A stretch of 64,000 nucleotides of DNA from contig CAKZPD010000028.1 in assembly GCA_937138475.1 (NCBI GenBank), positions 1-64,000 on the forward strand. Reading direction: 5' to 3'. A program made the translations under genes and the position numbers. Below are positions 23,242 to 32,266 of this stretch, piece after piece (the first letter of the stretch is position 1; the number at the start of each line of letters is the position of its first letter). Source of the stretch: an uncultured Sulfitobacter sp. (GTDB lineage: Bacteria > Pseudomonadota > Alphaproteobacteria > Rhodobacterales > Rhodobacteraceae). The notes under the pieces were generated by a model. It saw only the letters and a list, made by a program, of their open reading frames with translations. It was not told the DNA's origin and ran no database searches.

Positions 23242-24570
23242 ATGCTTTGGAATACTGTCGCGCAGACTGTTGAGCTTGGCTGGGACTTCTACGTTCCCGT
23301 CCTTCTGTTCGTGGCGCTTATCGCAATGGCCGTGCCCGTGTGGGCGGCGATTGGATCCTCTGCCATTTTGATGTTGCTCATGTCAGGCGACCTGCCGCTT
23401 AGCCTTGTAGGCGAACGGTTGTTCACCGGCATTGACGCTTTCGCACTGACGGCGATCCCGTTGTTCATTCTGACCGGTGACGTGCTGGTCCGAACGGGCC
23501 TCAGTCGTAAATTCCTCGACGTGGCCGAAGCACTCACCTGCTTTACCAAAGGCGGTTTCGGCTCTGCCACCGTGCTGGTTTGTGGGATGTTTGCTGCAAT
23601 CTCTGGCTCTGATGCGGCGGGTGCAGCTGCGGTGGGCCGCATGACTATCGCCCGTCTGGTCGAGGCTGGATACCCCCGTCCTTATGCCTGTGCGCTGGTG
23701 GCAGCGGGTGCCTGTACAGGTATCCTGATCCCACCTTCCATCGCTTACATCATCATCGGCCTTGTGCTGGGCGTTTCTGCCTCAACCTTGTTCCTCGCGG
23801 CCTTGATCCCTGGTTTGTGCATCCTGTTTGCGATCTTGATCACCAACCTCGTTGTGAACCGGGTCTATGCTTATGAGGGCGGCGGCAATCTGACGTTTTT
23901 CGAATGGCTGGCTAATCTGGGCGGTGCGCTCAAATCTGGCTGGTACGCGTTCATCGTGCCAGGCATCATTTTTTATGGCATCTTCTCCGGGCGCCTGACG
24001 CCAACAGAAGCCGGTGCAACTGCTGTTGTTGTTACGATCTTGATGGGGTTTCTTCTCAAAACACTCAGCCTTGCTGATTTCCCCGCGATGTTGGTCAGCT
24101 CGGCCAAGGTCAACGGCGTGATCCTTCCCATCATCGCCTTTTCTGCCCCATTGGCCGAAGCCCTTGCGATCATGGGTGTGCCACAAGGCTTTGTCACCTC
24201 GGCCACCAGCCTAACCAATGAGCCATGGATCCTGATCCTGTTGATGATCGGCATCCTGATCGCGGCAGGCTGTGTGATGGAAACCACGCCCAACATCGTG
24301 ATCTTGGCCCCGATCCTTCAACCATTGGCCGAAAACATCGGCATGAACGAAATCCAGTTCTGCATCATGATGATCACCGCCCTTGGTGTGGGATTCATCA
24401 CGCCACCACTGGGCCTAAACCTCTTTGTTGTTTCGGGCATCACGGGTGAATCAATCCTCAGGATCGCCGCGCGCGCTCTGCCTTTTGTATTATGCATGTT
24501 TGTCGTGGTCTTGTTCATTGCCTATGTGCCGGCCGTTTCAACAACTTTGCTTCCAGATATCTACAAGTAG
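23242..24570 (+). CDS. TRAP transporter large permease subunit (DctM family)
   Basis: This 442-residue protein has about 12 membrane segments and the DctM motifs ALTAIPLFILTGDVLVRTGL, SGSDAAGAAAVG and LIPPSIAYIIIGLVLGVS. The ATG at 23242 has GGAG seven bases upstream; a TTG at 23227 overlaps dctQ and is less likely. It forms the substrate path of the DHPS importer. Confidence 0.92.
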   Translation: MLWNTVAQTVELGWDFYVPVLLFVALIAMAVPVWAAIGSSAILMLLMSGDLPLSLVGERLFTGIDAFALTAIPLFILTGDVLVRTGLSRKFLDVAEALTCFTKGGFGSATVLVCGMFAAISGSDAAGAAAVGRMTIARLVEAGYPRPYACALVAAGACTGILIPPSIAYIIIGLVLGVSASTLFLAALIPGLCILFAILITNLVVNRVYAYEGGGNLTFFEWLANLGGALKSGWYAFIVPGIIFYGIFSGRLTPTEAGATAVVVTILMGFLLKTLSLADFPAMLVSSAKVNGVILPIIAFSAPLAEALAIMGVPQGFVTSATSLTNEPWILILLMIGILIAAGCVMETTPNIVILAPILQPLAENIGMNEIQFCIMMITALGVGFITPPLGLNLFVVSGITGESILRIAARALPFVLCMFVVVLFIAYVPAVSTTLLPDIYK

Positions 24571-24582
24571 GACCCCAAAACA

Positions 24583-25890
24583 ATGACACGCGAATACCTT
24601 AAGAAAGCGACCCTCACATCGGCGTCTGGTGCATCGGACGTCCACGATACAGTTGTTACTATTCTGGATGACATCAAAGAAGGCGGCGACGCCAAGGCGA
24701 TGGAATATGCCGCTAAGTTCGATCAATACGAAGGCAACATAATGTTGACCCAAGCCGAGATCGAGGCTGCCAGCGCTTTGGTCCCTGAAAAGCTGAAGGC
24801 GGATATTCAGTTCGCCCACGACAACGTCAAACGCTTTGCCGAGCTGCAAAGGAGCACGGTAGCTGACGTCGAGATGGAGATCCAACCAGGATATGTGGCC
24901 GGTCAGAAGGCGATCCCTGTTGATGCCGCAGGCTGCTACGTTCCCGGCGGCCGCTACAGCCATATCGCGAGCGCCATCATGACCGTTACGACGGCCAAGG
25001 TCGCGGGTTGCAAGCACATCACCGCCTGTTCACCGCCGCGCCCGGGCGTCGGTGTGGCCCCCGCCATCATCTATGCCGCGCACATTTGTGGTGCTGACAA
25101 GATCTTGGCCATGGGGGGCGTGCAGGGCGTAGCCGCAATGACCTACGGCCTGTTCGGGTTACCCAAGGCCAACATTCTCGTCGGTCCGGGCAATCAGTTT
25201 GTTGCCGAAGCCAAGCGCATCTTGTTCGGCAGTGTCGGCATCGACATGATCGCAGGCCCCACCGACAGCTTGATTTTGGCTGACAAACACGCCGACCCGC
25301 ACATCGTTGCGACCGATTTGGTCAGCCAAGCCGAACATGGCTACAACTCTCCGGTGTGGCTGATCACAGACGACCGCGCATTGGCCCAAGACGTCATGGC
25401 GCGCGTGCCGGGCTTGATCGAGGACCTGCCACAGCTGAACCGCGACAACGCGTTTGCCGCTTGGCGCGATTATGCAGAAGTCATCGTGTGTGCTGACCGC
25501 GTTGATATGGCCAAATGCAGCGACGAATACGCACCCGAGCATTTGACCGTAATGGCCGAAGATCTCGATTGGTGGCTGAATAACCTGACCTGCTACGGGT
25601 CGCTGTTCTTGGGCGAAGAAACGACAGTTTCTTACGGTGACAAAGCGTCGGGCACAAACCATGTGCTGCCGACCTCTGGGGCGGCAGGCTACACGGGCGG
25701 TCTGTCGGTGCACAAGTACATGAAGATCGTCACATGGCAGCGCGCGACGCAAGAAGCCTCCAAGGATGTGGCGATTGCAACGGCCCGTATCTCGCGGCTT
25801 GAGGGGATGGAAGGGCACGCGCGCGCCGCAGACGTACGTTTGGCCAAGTACTTTCCTGGCGAAAACTTTGACCTGGCAGCCGAGGGTTAA
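24583..25890 (+). CDS. hpsN: DHPS 3-dehydrogenase (sulfolactate-forming), HpsN-like histidinol-dehydrogenase homologue
   Basis: This 435-residue protein is of the histidinol dehydrogenase fold. Zinc ligands and catalytic residues are kept: LVSQAEHGYNSPVWL, DEYAPEHLTVMAEDL, and EGMEGHARAAD. The sequence departs from HisD around the histidinol pocket, and the gene is not among his genes. It sits with a TRAP transporter, an SDR, a zinc dehydrogenase, ComD/ComE and SlcD, the arrangement known for hpsN. HpsN oxidises (R)-DHPS with two NAD steps to (R)-sulfolactate in the cytoplasm. Confidence 0.85.
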   Translation: MTREYLKKATLTSASGASDVHDTVVTILDDIKEGGDAKAMEYAAKFDQYEGNIMLTQAEIEAASALVPEKLKADIQFAHDNVKRFAELQRSTVADVEMEIQPGYVAGQKAIPVDAAGCYVPGGRYSHIASAIMTVTTAKVAGCKHITACSPPRPGVGVAPAIIYAAHICGADKILAMGGVQGVAAMTYGLFGLPKANILVGPGNQFVAEAKRILFGSVGIDMIAGPTDSLILADKHADPHIVATDLVSQAEHGYNSPVWLITDDRALAQDVMARVPGLIEDLPQLNRDNAFAAWRDYAEVIVCADRVDMAKCSDEYAPEHLTVMAEDLDWWLNNLTCYGSLFLGEETTVSYGDKASGTNHVLPTSGAAGYTGGLSVHKYMKIVTWQRATQEASKDVAIATARISRLEGMEGHARAADVRLAKYFPGENFDLAAEG

Positions 25891-25894
25891 AAAC

Positions 25895-26656
25895 GTGACT
25901 AAAACCGCCCCCCTTTTTGACCTTTCGGGCAAGGTTGCTTGTATCACAGGTGCCAGTTCAGGCCTTGGACGTCGCGCAGCGATCACGCTAGCCGCGGCTG
26001 GGGCTTCGGTTGTGGGTATTGCAAGACGTGTGGAGGCTTTGGATAGCCTTTGTGCTGAAATCGGCCCGAACGCTGCGCGAATCGTCGCCGATGTGGCAGA
26101 CCGCGAAAGCCATGCGCAACTGGTAAGCGATGTTTCTACACCGTTTGGCGCACCGGACATTCTGATACATGCGGCGGGCGTCAACACGCGGCAAGCGGCG
26201 GATGATGTGTCTCCCGAAGGATGGGATCGAACGATTGCCCTGAACCTTAATGCGCCGTTCTTTTTGTCTCAGGCCTTTGTGCCGGCTATGCGTGCCAAGG
26301 GCTGGGGGCGCATCGTGAACTTTGCCTCATTGCAAAGCACACGGGCTTTTCCCGGCGGCATCGCATATGGGGCGACCAAAGGCGGCATCAGCCAACTGAC
26401 CCGCGCCATGGCCGAGGCGTGGTCCCCCTACGGAATCAATGCCAACGCCATCGGGCCGGGGTTTTTTCCCACGGAATTGACAGCGGCAGTTTTTAACGAT
26501 CCGGCACGTGCTGATCGCAATGCTGCGCAAACCTGTGTCGGTCGCAACGGGATACTTGAAGACATGGATGGTCCGATCCTGTTCTTGTGCTCTGATGCGT
26601 CTGCCTTCGTCACAGGGCAGGTTCTGATGGTTGACGGAGGGTTCACTGCAAAATGA
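25895..26656 (+). CDS. hpsO: Short-chain dehydrogenase, HpsO-like (DHPS isomer interconversion)
   Basis: This 253-residue SDR has CITGASSGLGRRAAITLAAA for the cofactor, catalytic Tyr-Lys in IAYGATKGGISQ, and C-terminal FVTGQVLMVDGGFTAK. The GTG at 25895, four bases after the hpsN stop and with GAGGG upstream, is the likely start. HpsO works with HpsP to convert (S)-DHPS through a 2-oxo compound to (R)-DHPS. The symbol rests on this neighbourhood. Confidence 0.75.
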   Translation: MTKTAPLFDLSGKVACITGASSGLGRRAAITLAAAGASVVGIARRVEALDSLCAEIGPNAARIVADVADRESHAQLVSDVSTPFGAPDILIHAAGVNTRQAADDVSPEGWDRTIALNLNAPFFLSQAFVPAMRAKGWGRIVNFASLQSTRAFPGGIAYGATKGGISQLTRAMAEAWSPYGINANAIGPGFFPTELTAAVFNDPARADRNAAQTCVGRNGILEDMDGPILFLCSDASAFVTGQVLMVDGGFTAK

Positions 26657-27633
26657 AAGCGCTGGTTTATCAAGGCGTTGAAACGCTTGACTTCACCGAT
26701 GTACCGGATGCTGTGCCCGAGAAGGGCGAACATCTGATCAAGGTTGAGGCCGTTGGCATCTGCGGATCTGACATGCATGCATATCTTGGTCATGACGCAC
26801 GTCGTCCCGCGCCGCTTATTTTAGGGCACGAGGCGGCGGGCACGATCGTAGGTGGCACACATGATGGGATGCGCGTCACAGTAAACCCGCTGGTGACCTG
26901 CGGTGTCTGCCCTGCTTGCACGGCTGGCCGGGAAAATTTGTGCCCAAAACGGCAGATCATCTCAATGGCGCCACGTGAAGGCGCGTTTGCGCAATATGTG
27001 GCGATGCCGATGTCCAATCTGGTCGAAGTGCCGGATCATGTGCCGCTGGCAAAGGCCGCATTGGCTGAACCATTGGCCGTCAGCTGGCATGCCGCCCGAC
27101 TGGCGCTTGAGGCGTTGCACCCTGCTATGGACCGTAGTGCGTTGGTGATCGGCGGCGGGGCCATCGGTTTGGCCGCGTCCCTTGCTCTGAAGGCGATGGG
27201 GTTGCACAACGTGACAATCGTTGAGCCTGATCCCGCCAGATGCGCCTTTTTGTGTGACCAAGCGGGCCAAACTGCGGTTGCCGCGGCAGATGAAACTTAT
27301 CCAGTGGTAATCGACGCGGTCGGCTTCGGCGTGACGCGCGCTTCTGCTACCCGCCTTGTGCAGCCCGGCGGTATCATAGCGCATGTAGGCTTGGGTGATG
27401 ATGGCCCCGGCTTGGATGTGCGGCGCGCCACCCTGCAAGAAATCACGTTCATCGGCACCTACACCTATACCGCTGCTGATTTCCGCGACACGGCCACTGC
27501 CCTTTTCGATGGGCGTCTTGGCCCGTTGGACTGGACACAAACCCGTGCTTTGGCAGACGGAGCATCAGCCTTTGCTGATCTGCGCGCGGGCAAGGTTGCA
27601 ACGCCGAAAACTATTCTGGCCCCCTGGTCTTAA
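26653..27633 (+). CDS. hpsP: Zinc-dependent alcohol dehydrogenase, HpsP-like
   Basis: This 326-residue MDR protein has the catalytic zinc motif GICGSDMHAYLGHD and GHEAAG, a structural zinc site TCGVCPACTAGRENLC, and VIGGGAIGLAASLALKAMG. It overlaps the SDR gene by ATGA. As HpsP it would be the second partner in interconverting DHPS enantiomers. A generic sugar-alcohol dehydrogenase is the alternative. Confidence 0.75.
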   Translation: MKALVYQGVETLDFTDVPDAVPEKGEHLIKVEAVGICGSDMHAYLGHDARRPAPLILGHEAAGTIVGGTHDGMRVTVNPLVTCGVCPACTAGRENLCPKRQIISMAPREGAFAQYVAMPMSNLVEVPDHVPLAKAALAEPLAVSWHAARLALEALHPAMDRSALVIGGGAIGLAASLALKAMGLHNVTIVEPDPARCAFLCDQAGQTAVAAADETYPVVIDAVGFGVTRASATRLVQPGGIIAHVGLGDDGPGLDVRRATLQEITFIGTYTYTAADFRDTATALFDGRLGPLDWTQTRALADGASAFADLRAGKVATPKTILAPWS

Positions 27634-27662
27634 CAACGACGGCCCAACCGGAGATCTAACCT

Positions 27663-28073
27663 GTGTATCGAAAAATTCTTGTTCCCATGGCGCTTGACCA
27701 CGGTGTGTCCAAAGGCACCTTGGAAATCGCCAAGGCGCTGAGCGGCGGTGCTGGTGAGATTATTGCCCTGCATGTCTATGAAGCGCCGCAAGAGTCTGTG
27801 CGGGCGTATGTCGATGACGAGGCAAAACAAGAAGGGCTTGCGCGTGCGCGGGCCGAACTGCGTTCCAAGACGGATCATCTGAGCGGCGTGACGGCCGAGA
27901 TGGTGATCGGACACACCTATCGCTCCATCATTGACTATGCCGCGACGCACAGCATTGATTGCATCGTGATGGGATCACACAAACCAGGGTTCAGCGACTA
28001 TTTACTGGGCACGACTGCTGCACGTGTTGTGCGGCACGCCCCCTGCGCGGTGCACGTTTATCGCAGCACCTAA
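27663..28073 (+). CDS. UspA-family universal stress protein in the hps operon
   Basis: This 136-residue protein begins at GTG 27663 (YRKILVPMALDHGVSKG) and ends with a typical ATP-binding GTTAARVVRHAPCAVHVY, preceded by VMGSH. UspA proteins bind nucleotides and tune responses. Its role within DHPS catabolism is unclear; small USP genes often accompany TRAP transporters. Confidence 0.85.
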   Translation: MYRKILVPMALDHGVSKGTLEIAKALSGGAGEIIALHVYEAPQESVRAYVDDEAKQEGLARARAELRSKTDHLSGVTAEMVIGHTYRSIIDYAATHSIDCIVMGSHKPGFSDYLLGTTAARVVRHAPCAVHVYRST

Positions 28074-28121
28074 CACCGGCTTACTCACAAGAATTCTATC
28101 CAATATGAAAGGCTTTTTCCT

Positions 28122-28628
28122 ATGAACATCGACAAGAAGATCGTGGATGATCTTGTCGCAAACGACGTCTCTTTCGTGACCACCGTGCCGTGTAAACAGC
28201 TCGCTGGTGTGATCGAAGAGGTCGACGCACGCGAAAACATTTTCCATATCCCGTCCAATAAAGAAGACGAAGGCATGGGCCTGTGCGCCGGTGCGTTTAT
28301 GGGCGGAAAACGCCCCGCGATCATCATGCAGAACACCGCGATTGGTGTCACGATCAACACGCTGGCGACCCTGACGCAATTTTACCGCATGCCGCTGCCG
28401 ATGATCATCTCCTACCGGGGCGAATTGCGCGAACCTGTGGCCTGTCAGGTCGAGATGGCAGTCCACACCAAGGCGCTGCTGGCGCAGTTGAACATCCCAA
28501 CCTATCACTTCCACTGGCAGGACGATGTCAAAGAACTCGACAACATCCTGAAATACACCTTCATGTGCAACAAACCCGTGGCAATCCTGACCGACGCCAA
28601 CTTCTGGGGAGGCTATGGCGACCAATGA
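28122..28628 (+). CDS. comD: Sulfopyruvate decarboxylase, alpha subunit
   Basis: This 168-residue protein is the ThDP pyrimidine-binding half of the split decarboxylase. It has SFVTTVPCKQLAGVIEEVDA and NKEDEGMGLCAGAFMGGKRP, with the ThDP-activating Glu. Length and split match ComD. With ComE it turns sulfopyruvate into sulfoacetaldehyde. Its stop overlaps the ComE ATG by four bases. Confidence 0.85.
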   Translation: MNIDKKIVDDLVANDVSFVTTVPCKQLAGVIEEVDARENIFHIPSNKEDEGMGLCAGAFMGGKRPAIIMQNTAIGVTINTLATLTQFYRMPLPMIISYRGELREPVACQVEMAVHTKALLAQLNIPTYHFHWQDDVKELDNILKYTFMCNKPVAILTDANFWGGYGDQ

Positions 28629-29179
28629 TCCGTTCTGAAATTCTCAAAGAAATCGCCCCGATCCTTAATCCACACCTTGTTGTCTGCAACATCGGTCTGC
28701 CCAGCCAAGAGCTGCACATGATCGATGACAATGAGCGTAACTTTTACATGCTTGGCACAATGGGTCTGTCGTCTTCCATCGGTTTTGGTCTGGCACTTGC
28801 GCAGGATAAACCGGTCATTTCCATCGACGGCGACGGCTCGGTTTTGACCAACCTTGGTACATTGCCCACCATCGCCAACAATGCGACGGGCAACTACACG
28901 CTGTTGATCATCGATAACGGGTCCTATGGCTCCACCGGGGATCAGCCGACCTATGCGGGCATGAAGACCAACCTGACCGATGTGGCGCGCGCCTGTGGCT
29001 GCGAAAACGTGATCGAAGTGCAGGACAAAGACCTGGGCCCGATCCTGCAACAGGCCATAGACAGCGACGAGATGACGATCATCGTCTGTAAATGCGACAG
29101 CGGTAACATCAAGCTGCCGGTCATCACGTTGGACCCGGTCGTAATTCGTCACCGCTTTATGGAAGCTGTGAAGGCCTAA
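28625..29179 (+). CDS. comE: Sulfopyruvate decarboxylase, beta subunit
   Basis: This 184-residue protein is the ThDP diphosphate-binding half. The motif SIDGDGSVLTNLGTL followed about 20 residues later by IIDNGSYGSTG gives the GDG...N signature. The ATG at 28625 overlaps comD; a longer in-frame extension to 28283 has no similarity. It is directly followed by the slcD-like gene. Confidence 0.85.
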   Translation: MIRSEILKEIAPILNPHLVVCNIGLPSQELHMIDDNERNFYMLGTMGLSSSIGFGLALAQDKPVISIDGDGSVLTNLGTLPTIANNATGNYTLLIIDNGSYGSTGDQPTYAGMKTNLTDVARACGCENVIEVQDKDLGPILQQAIDSDEMTIIVCKCDSGNIKLPVITLDPVVIRHRFMEAVKA

Positions 29180-30286
29180 ATGTCGGTAAGCGCGATCCAT
29201 TCCGCCGTCGACGCCCGCCGTCTGGCCAAGCGTCGGCTGCCTCGGATGGTGTTTGATTACATTGATGGCTCTGCCGGGGCCGAAACGGGGGCGGCGCGCA
29301 ATAGGGCCGCCCTTGATGCCGTTACCTTGCGGCCACGAATTCTGTGCGATGTTTCTAACCGCAACCTAGGCGTCCCGATATTTGGCACACAAGCCGAGCG
29401 GCCCTTTGGCATTGCCCCAATGGGCATGTGCAACCTCAGCGCGCCTGGCGCCGACCTTATGCTCGCGCGTCTTGCCGCAAAATATAAAGTACCTCATGGC
29501 GTCTCGACCGTGGCGTCAACGCCGCTCGAGCGGATCATTGAAGTGGCGGATGGGCACGCCTGGTTTCAGCTCTACTTTTCGGGTGATGGGATCGGTACGT
29601 TTAAGTTGGTCGAGCGCGCCAAAGCCGCCGGTTACACGACACTGGTTCTAACAGTCGATGTGCCAGAGGTTGGTCGCCGCCCTCGCGAATTACGGCACGG
29701 TTTCAAAATGCCGTTTTCGATCGGGCCGCGCCAGTTTATTGATTTTGCTCTGCACCCCGGTTGGTCACTGACGCAGCTTGCAGCCGGCAAACCCCAAATG
29801 GCCAACTTTGAGATGGACGGCTATGATTTTGATCGCACAGAAAGCCGCGCCAAAGCCACATGGGACACGCTGGCCAGATTGCGCGAGATGTGGCACGGTA
29901 AGCTGGTGGTCAAAGGGGTGCTGGATGTAGAAGACGCGACAGACCTAAAGAAAGCTGGCGTAGATGCCATCCAAGTGTCCAGCCACGGCGCGCGCCAGTT
30001 GGAAAGCGCGCCGACCCCAATAGAAGCGCTGCTGCGTATACGTGCCGCAGTCGGCCCTAACTTTCCTTTGTTTTTCGACAGTGGCATAAGGTCTGGCGAG
30101 GATGTCATGCGTGCCCTGCAGCAAGGCGCAGATTTCGTGTTCCTGGGCCGTATCCTGCAGTTCGCCATCGCAGCGAGAGGAGAGCCGGGGCTGCACCGGC
30201 TCTGGAACATACTCAGCGACGAGATGAGCATCGCTATGGCACAAACTGGGCAGGCGCGGCTTGCCACAAATCCAGCGCCTTCTTGA
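29180..30286 (+). CDS. slcD: FMN-dependent sulfolactate dehydrogenase, SlcD-like
   Basis: This 368-residue protein belongs to the LldD/glycolate oxidase family: RLPRMVFDYIDGSAGAE at the start, FGIAPMGMCNLSAPGAD, and the catalytic His in SSHGARQLESAPTPIEAL. The family oxidises 2-hydroxyacids with FMN. In the DHPS/sulfolactate context SlcD oxidises sulfolactate to sulfopyruvate, the substrate of the ComDE pair immediately upstream. The usual VSNHGGRQLD reads VSSHGARQLE, which may reflect a sulfonate substrate. No altronate-dehydratase-like sulfolyase (SuyAB) is in the window. Confidence 0.8.
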   Translation: MSVSAIHSAVDARRLAKRRLPRMVFDYIDGSAGAETGAARNRAALDAVTLRPRILCDVSNRNLGVPIFGTQAERPFGIAPMGMCNLSAPGADLMLARLAAKYKVPHGVSTVASTPLERIIEVADGHAWFQLYFSGDGIGTFKLVERAKAAGYTTLVLTVDVPEVGRRPRELRHGFKMPFSIGPRQFIDFALHPGWSLTQLAAGKPQMANFEMDGYDFDRTESRAKATWDTLARLREMWHGKLVVKGVLDVEDATDLKKAGVDAIQVSSHGARQLESAPTPIEALLRIRAAVGPNFPLFFDSGIRSGEDVMRALQQGADFVFLGRILQFAIAARGEPGLHRLWNILSDEMSIAMAQTGQARLATNPAPS

Positions 30287-30889
30287 GGCCAATAATCAAC
30301 GCGTAAACAAGTGTGACCATGCGATCGCGTTCTCAACGAAATTAGCAAAGGTTCGAGATAATCTCAAATTGGGCAAACGAATCGCTTTCGTTTGACTGAG
30401 CAGCGACGCGGTGGTTCAGCCTCCTCAGTCCTTTGCCAACTTACAACCATCGCGCCTAGAACGAATGGCCGCTTAGCCCGCCGCGCGGGCCCAGAAATCT
30501 TTCGCTCTGTGCGCTCTCAGCATGCAATCACGGCGGCCGGCTTGGGCCCTCGCCAGGCACTTTCTGCAAAAGACATGAACGCCCACGCCATCTGCAACAG
30601 AAGCGGTGCCTTCCTCGTTTGAGGCGAGTGGCCAGCCGCTAATTGAACGCGAGCTCCAACTGTTCCCCCACGCTTTCCCCGCCAAAAAGCACAGGCCCTA
30701 GAGGCTGATCTCTGACTTTTCGCGGCCGCAAGCGGCAAACTCACCCACTCACAGGTCAATGCAGCGGCTCCGAGGGCTGCCCTGGTACTATTCAAGAGGG
30801 TTCAGCGACAGTCAGTCCCGGAGATTGGTCTTACCTTGAAATTTGGTGGTAGGTTGTTAGGCTTTGCGGACAGATATCGGAGACTGATT
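30287..30889. other. Junction downstream of the DHPS operon, no supported gene
   Basis: About 600 bases with short open frames only. An 8-bp hairpin (CAAACGAA/TTCGTTTG, 30374-30394) lies 88 bases after slcD. 30480-30720 is GC-rich and may be an old gene remnant I cannot name. Sequence becomes AT-rich from about 30830. Confidence 0.5.
30374..30394 (+). terminator. Hairpin downstream of slcD, possible terminator or operator
   Basis: CAAACGAA and TTCGTTTG form an 8-bp stem around a 5-base loop (TCGCT). No U run follows on either strand, so it may equally be a protein-binding palindrome. Confidence 0.35.
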
Positions 30890-31420
30890 TTGGAAAAGTG
30901 CGTAGATTGCGGGATTGCTCTAACTATACGGAACTCAATGCCAAATGGCCGCTGCTACAAGTGCCACGGTGCCCACTTGCGGACAGCCTTAAAGACGCCC
31001 GAAGCAGAGAGTATAGCAAAGCACGAACTACGCACCTACGATAGTAACTCCCTGACTAGACGGGCGTGTGTAGATGCAATTTTGCTCACCACAGAGACCG
31101 CCCCAAACCTAAACATAACCAGACGCATTGAGATCGTTACTGCTGAGTGTGCCTTTGGCATGCACATCTTCAAAGACTTGTTCGCGGGTGTTCGTAACGT
31201 TGTTGGTGGTCGCTCTGAGGCCGTTCAGAAGACTATGAGGGATAGCCGTAGAACTGCCCTCCATGAGCTTAAGCAAGAGGCGTATGAGGTCGGGGCTAAC
31301 GCTGTCGTAGGTGTAGACTTGGACTACGTACAGCTTTCATCAGCAGGGTCTATGGTGATGCTGGTGGCTTCTGGGACTGCTGTAATAATTGAGGAGACTG
31401 ATAATGTTTCACAAATTTAA
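30890..31420 (+). CDS. YbjQ/UPF0145-family protein with N-terminal zinc ribbon
   Basis: The C-terminal half (about 75-170) is a YbjQ (DUF74) domain: ITRRIEIVTAECAFGMHIFK, then ELKQEAYEVGANAVVGVDLDY and VMLVASGTAV. The N-terminus has CVDCG and, about 20 residues later, CYKCHG, a zinc ribbon. The start is taken as TTG at 30890, seven bases after GGAG; a TTG at 30836 is in frame. DUF74 proteins form pentamer-like assemblies with unclear function. The gene is AT-rich relative to its neighbours and overlaps the next gene by 17 bases. Confidence 0.7.
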   Translation: MEKCVDCGIALTIRNSMPNGRCYKCHGAHLRTALKTPEAESIAKHELRTYDSNSLTRRACVDAILLTTETAPNLNITRRIEIVTAECAFGMHIFKDLFAGVRNVVGGRSEAVQKTMRDSRRTALHELKQEAYEVGANAVVGVDLDYVQLSSAGSMVMLVASGTAVIIEETDNVSQI

Positions 31421-32222
31421 AGTATGCACATTTGCACTCATCGCTTTTGGCTTTGCCTCCTACGAAGTTACAGCAGGCGAAGAATTGATGGATGGCGTAA
31501 GGCCGTTCATTTGTGACGGAGGAGCGATCGTTTTCCTTGAAACTAACAATGGTTGGGTAATTACAGCCGACCCCACGGCAGAAGTTAAACGCACAGTCAA
31601 CGGTTGGAGATATGAAGACCCCCTCAATGGTGATGTATGGTATCTTCGGGAAGAAGGCCGTAGTTCTTGGGTAATTGATGGACTCTCTGAGGATGGTAGC
31701 TTCAAGTTTGATTGCACTGATGTTGCTGATAGCGTTTCTCAGGTGGTCAGTGTAATTAAACCGAGGCTGAACGACGCCATCGCTGGGACGCAGGAAGCCC
31801 TCGCTAGGGCGAATGCAAATCTTGGCATTGCTGAACAGAACAGAGTGCGACTGTTAGCGGATCACGAAGCTGAACTTAGCCGAGTCAACCGAGCCCTTGA
31901 GTTAGCTGTTCAATCAAAAGATGAACTAACTAAGCGCGTAGAAACTAGTAAACAACTCTTAAATAATAATCTCGAAAATTACGATAAATTGCTCAAAGCA
32001 GCTGTTTCGGTGCCTAGCCTCGGAGGCAAACTGATAAAATTAAGAGATGCTTCCCCGTCCGATAGGAACGATTGGATTAGGAACAGTAGCCTTGGAAAAA
32101 AAGGGCTAGCAGGTAACGGTCTAGTCCCCGTTTGCATAAAATTACTCAGGGACAAACGCGATTTAAACGAAGCCTGTCACCAGACGCTCACAGAGTTTGT
32201 AATACTTGAAGGCTGGGATTAG
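31404..32222 (+). CDS. Exported coiled-coil protein, unknown function
   Basis: This 272-residue protein begins with a Sec signal peptide (MFHKFKVCTFALIAFGFASY, cleavage near TAG). A beta-rich region with about two WVI/WYL repeats follows, then a long heptad-type helix (about 115-195: ARANANLGIAEQNRVRLLAD and onward) and a short cysteine-containing C-terminal domain. The ATG at 31404 has GAGGAG seven bases upstream. I recognise no family. Codon use is AT-rich like the overlapping YbjQ gene, so the pair was probably acquired together. Confidence 0.65.
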   Translation: MFHKFKVCTFALIAFGFASYEVTAGEELMDGVRPFICDGGAIVFLETNNGWVITADPTAEVKRTVNGWRYEDPLNGDVWYLREEGRSSWVIDGLSEDGSFKFDCTDVADSVSQVVSVIKPRLNDAIAGTQEALARANANLGIAEQNRVRLLADHEAELSRVNRALELAVQSKDELTKRVETSKQLLNNNLENYDKLLKAAVSVPSLGGKLIKLRDASPSDRNDWIRNSSLGKKGLAGNGLVPVCIKLLRDKRDLNEACHQTLTEFVILEGWD

Positions 32223-32266
32223 AGGTGTAACTCGGTTGCTCTGCCGCTCTGATGGCGCGCGGGGGG

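Noticed and set aside
24583..25890. Histidinol dehydrogenase of histidine synthesis
   Set aside because: No his genes are nearby; the TRAP, SDR, ComDE and SlcD context fits HpsN.
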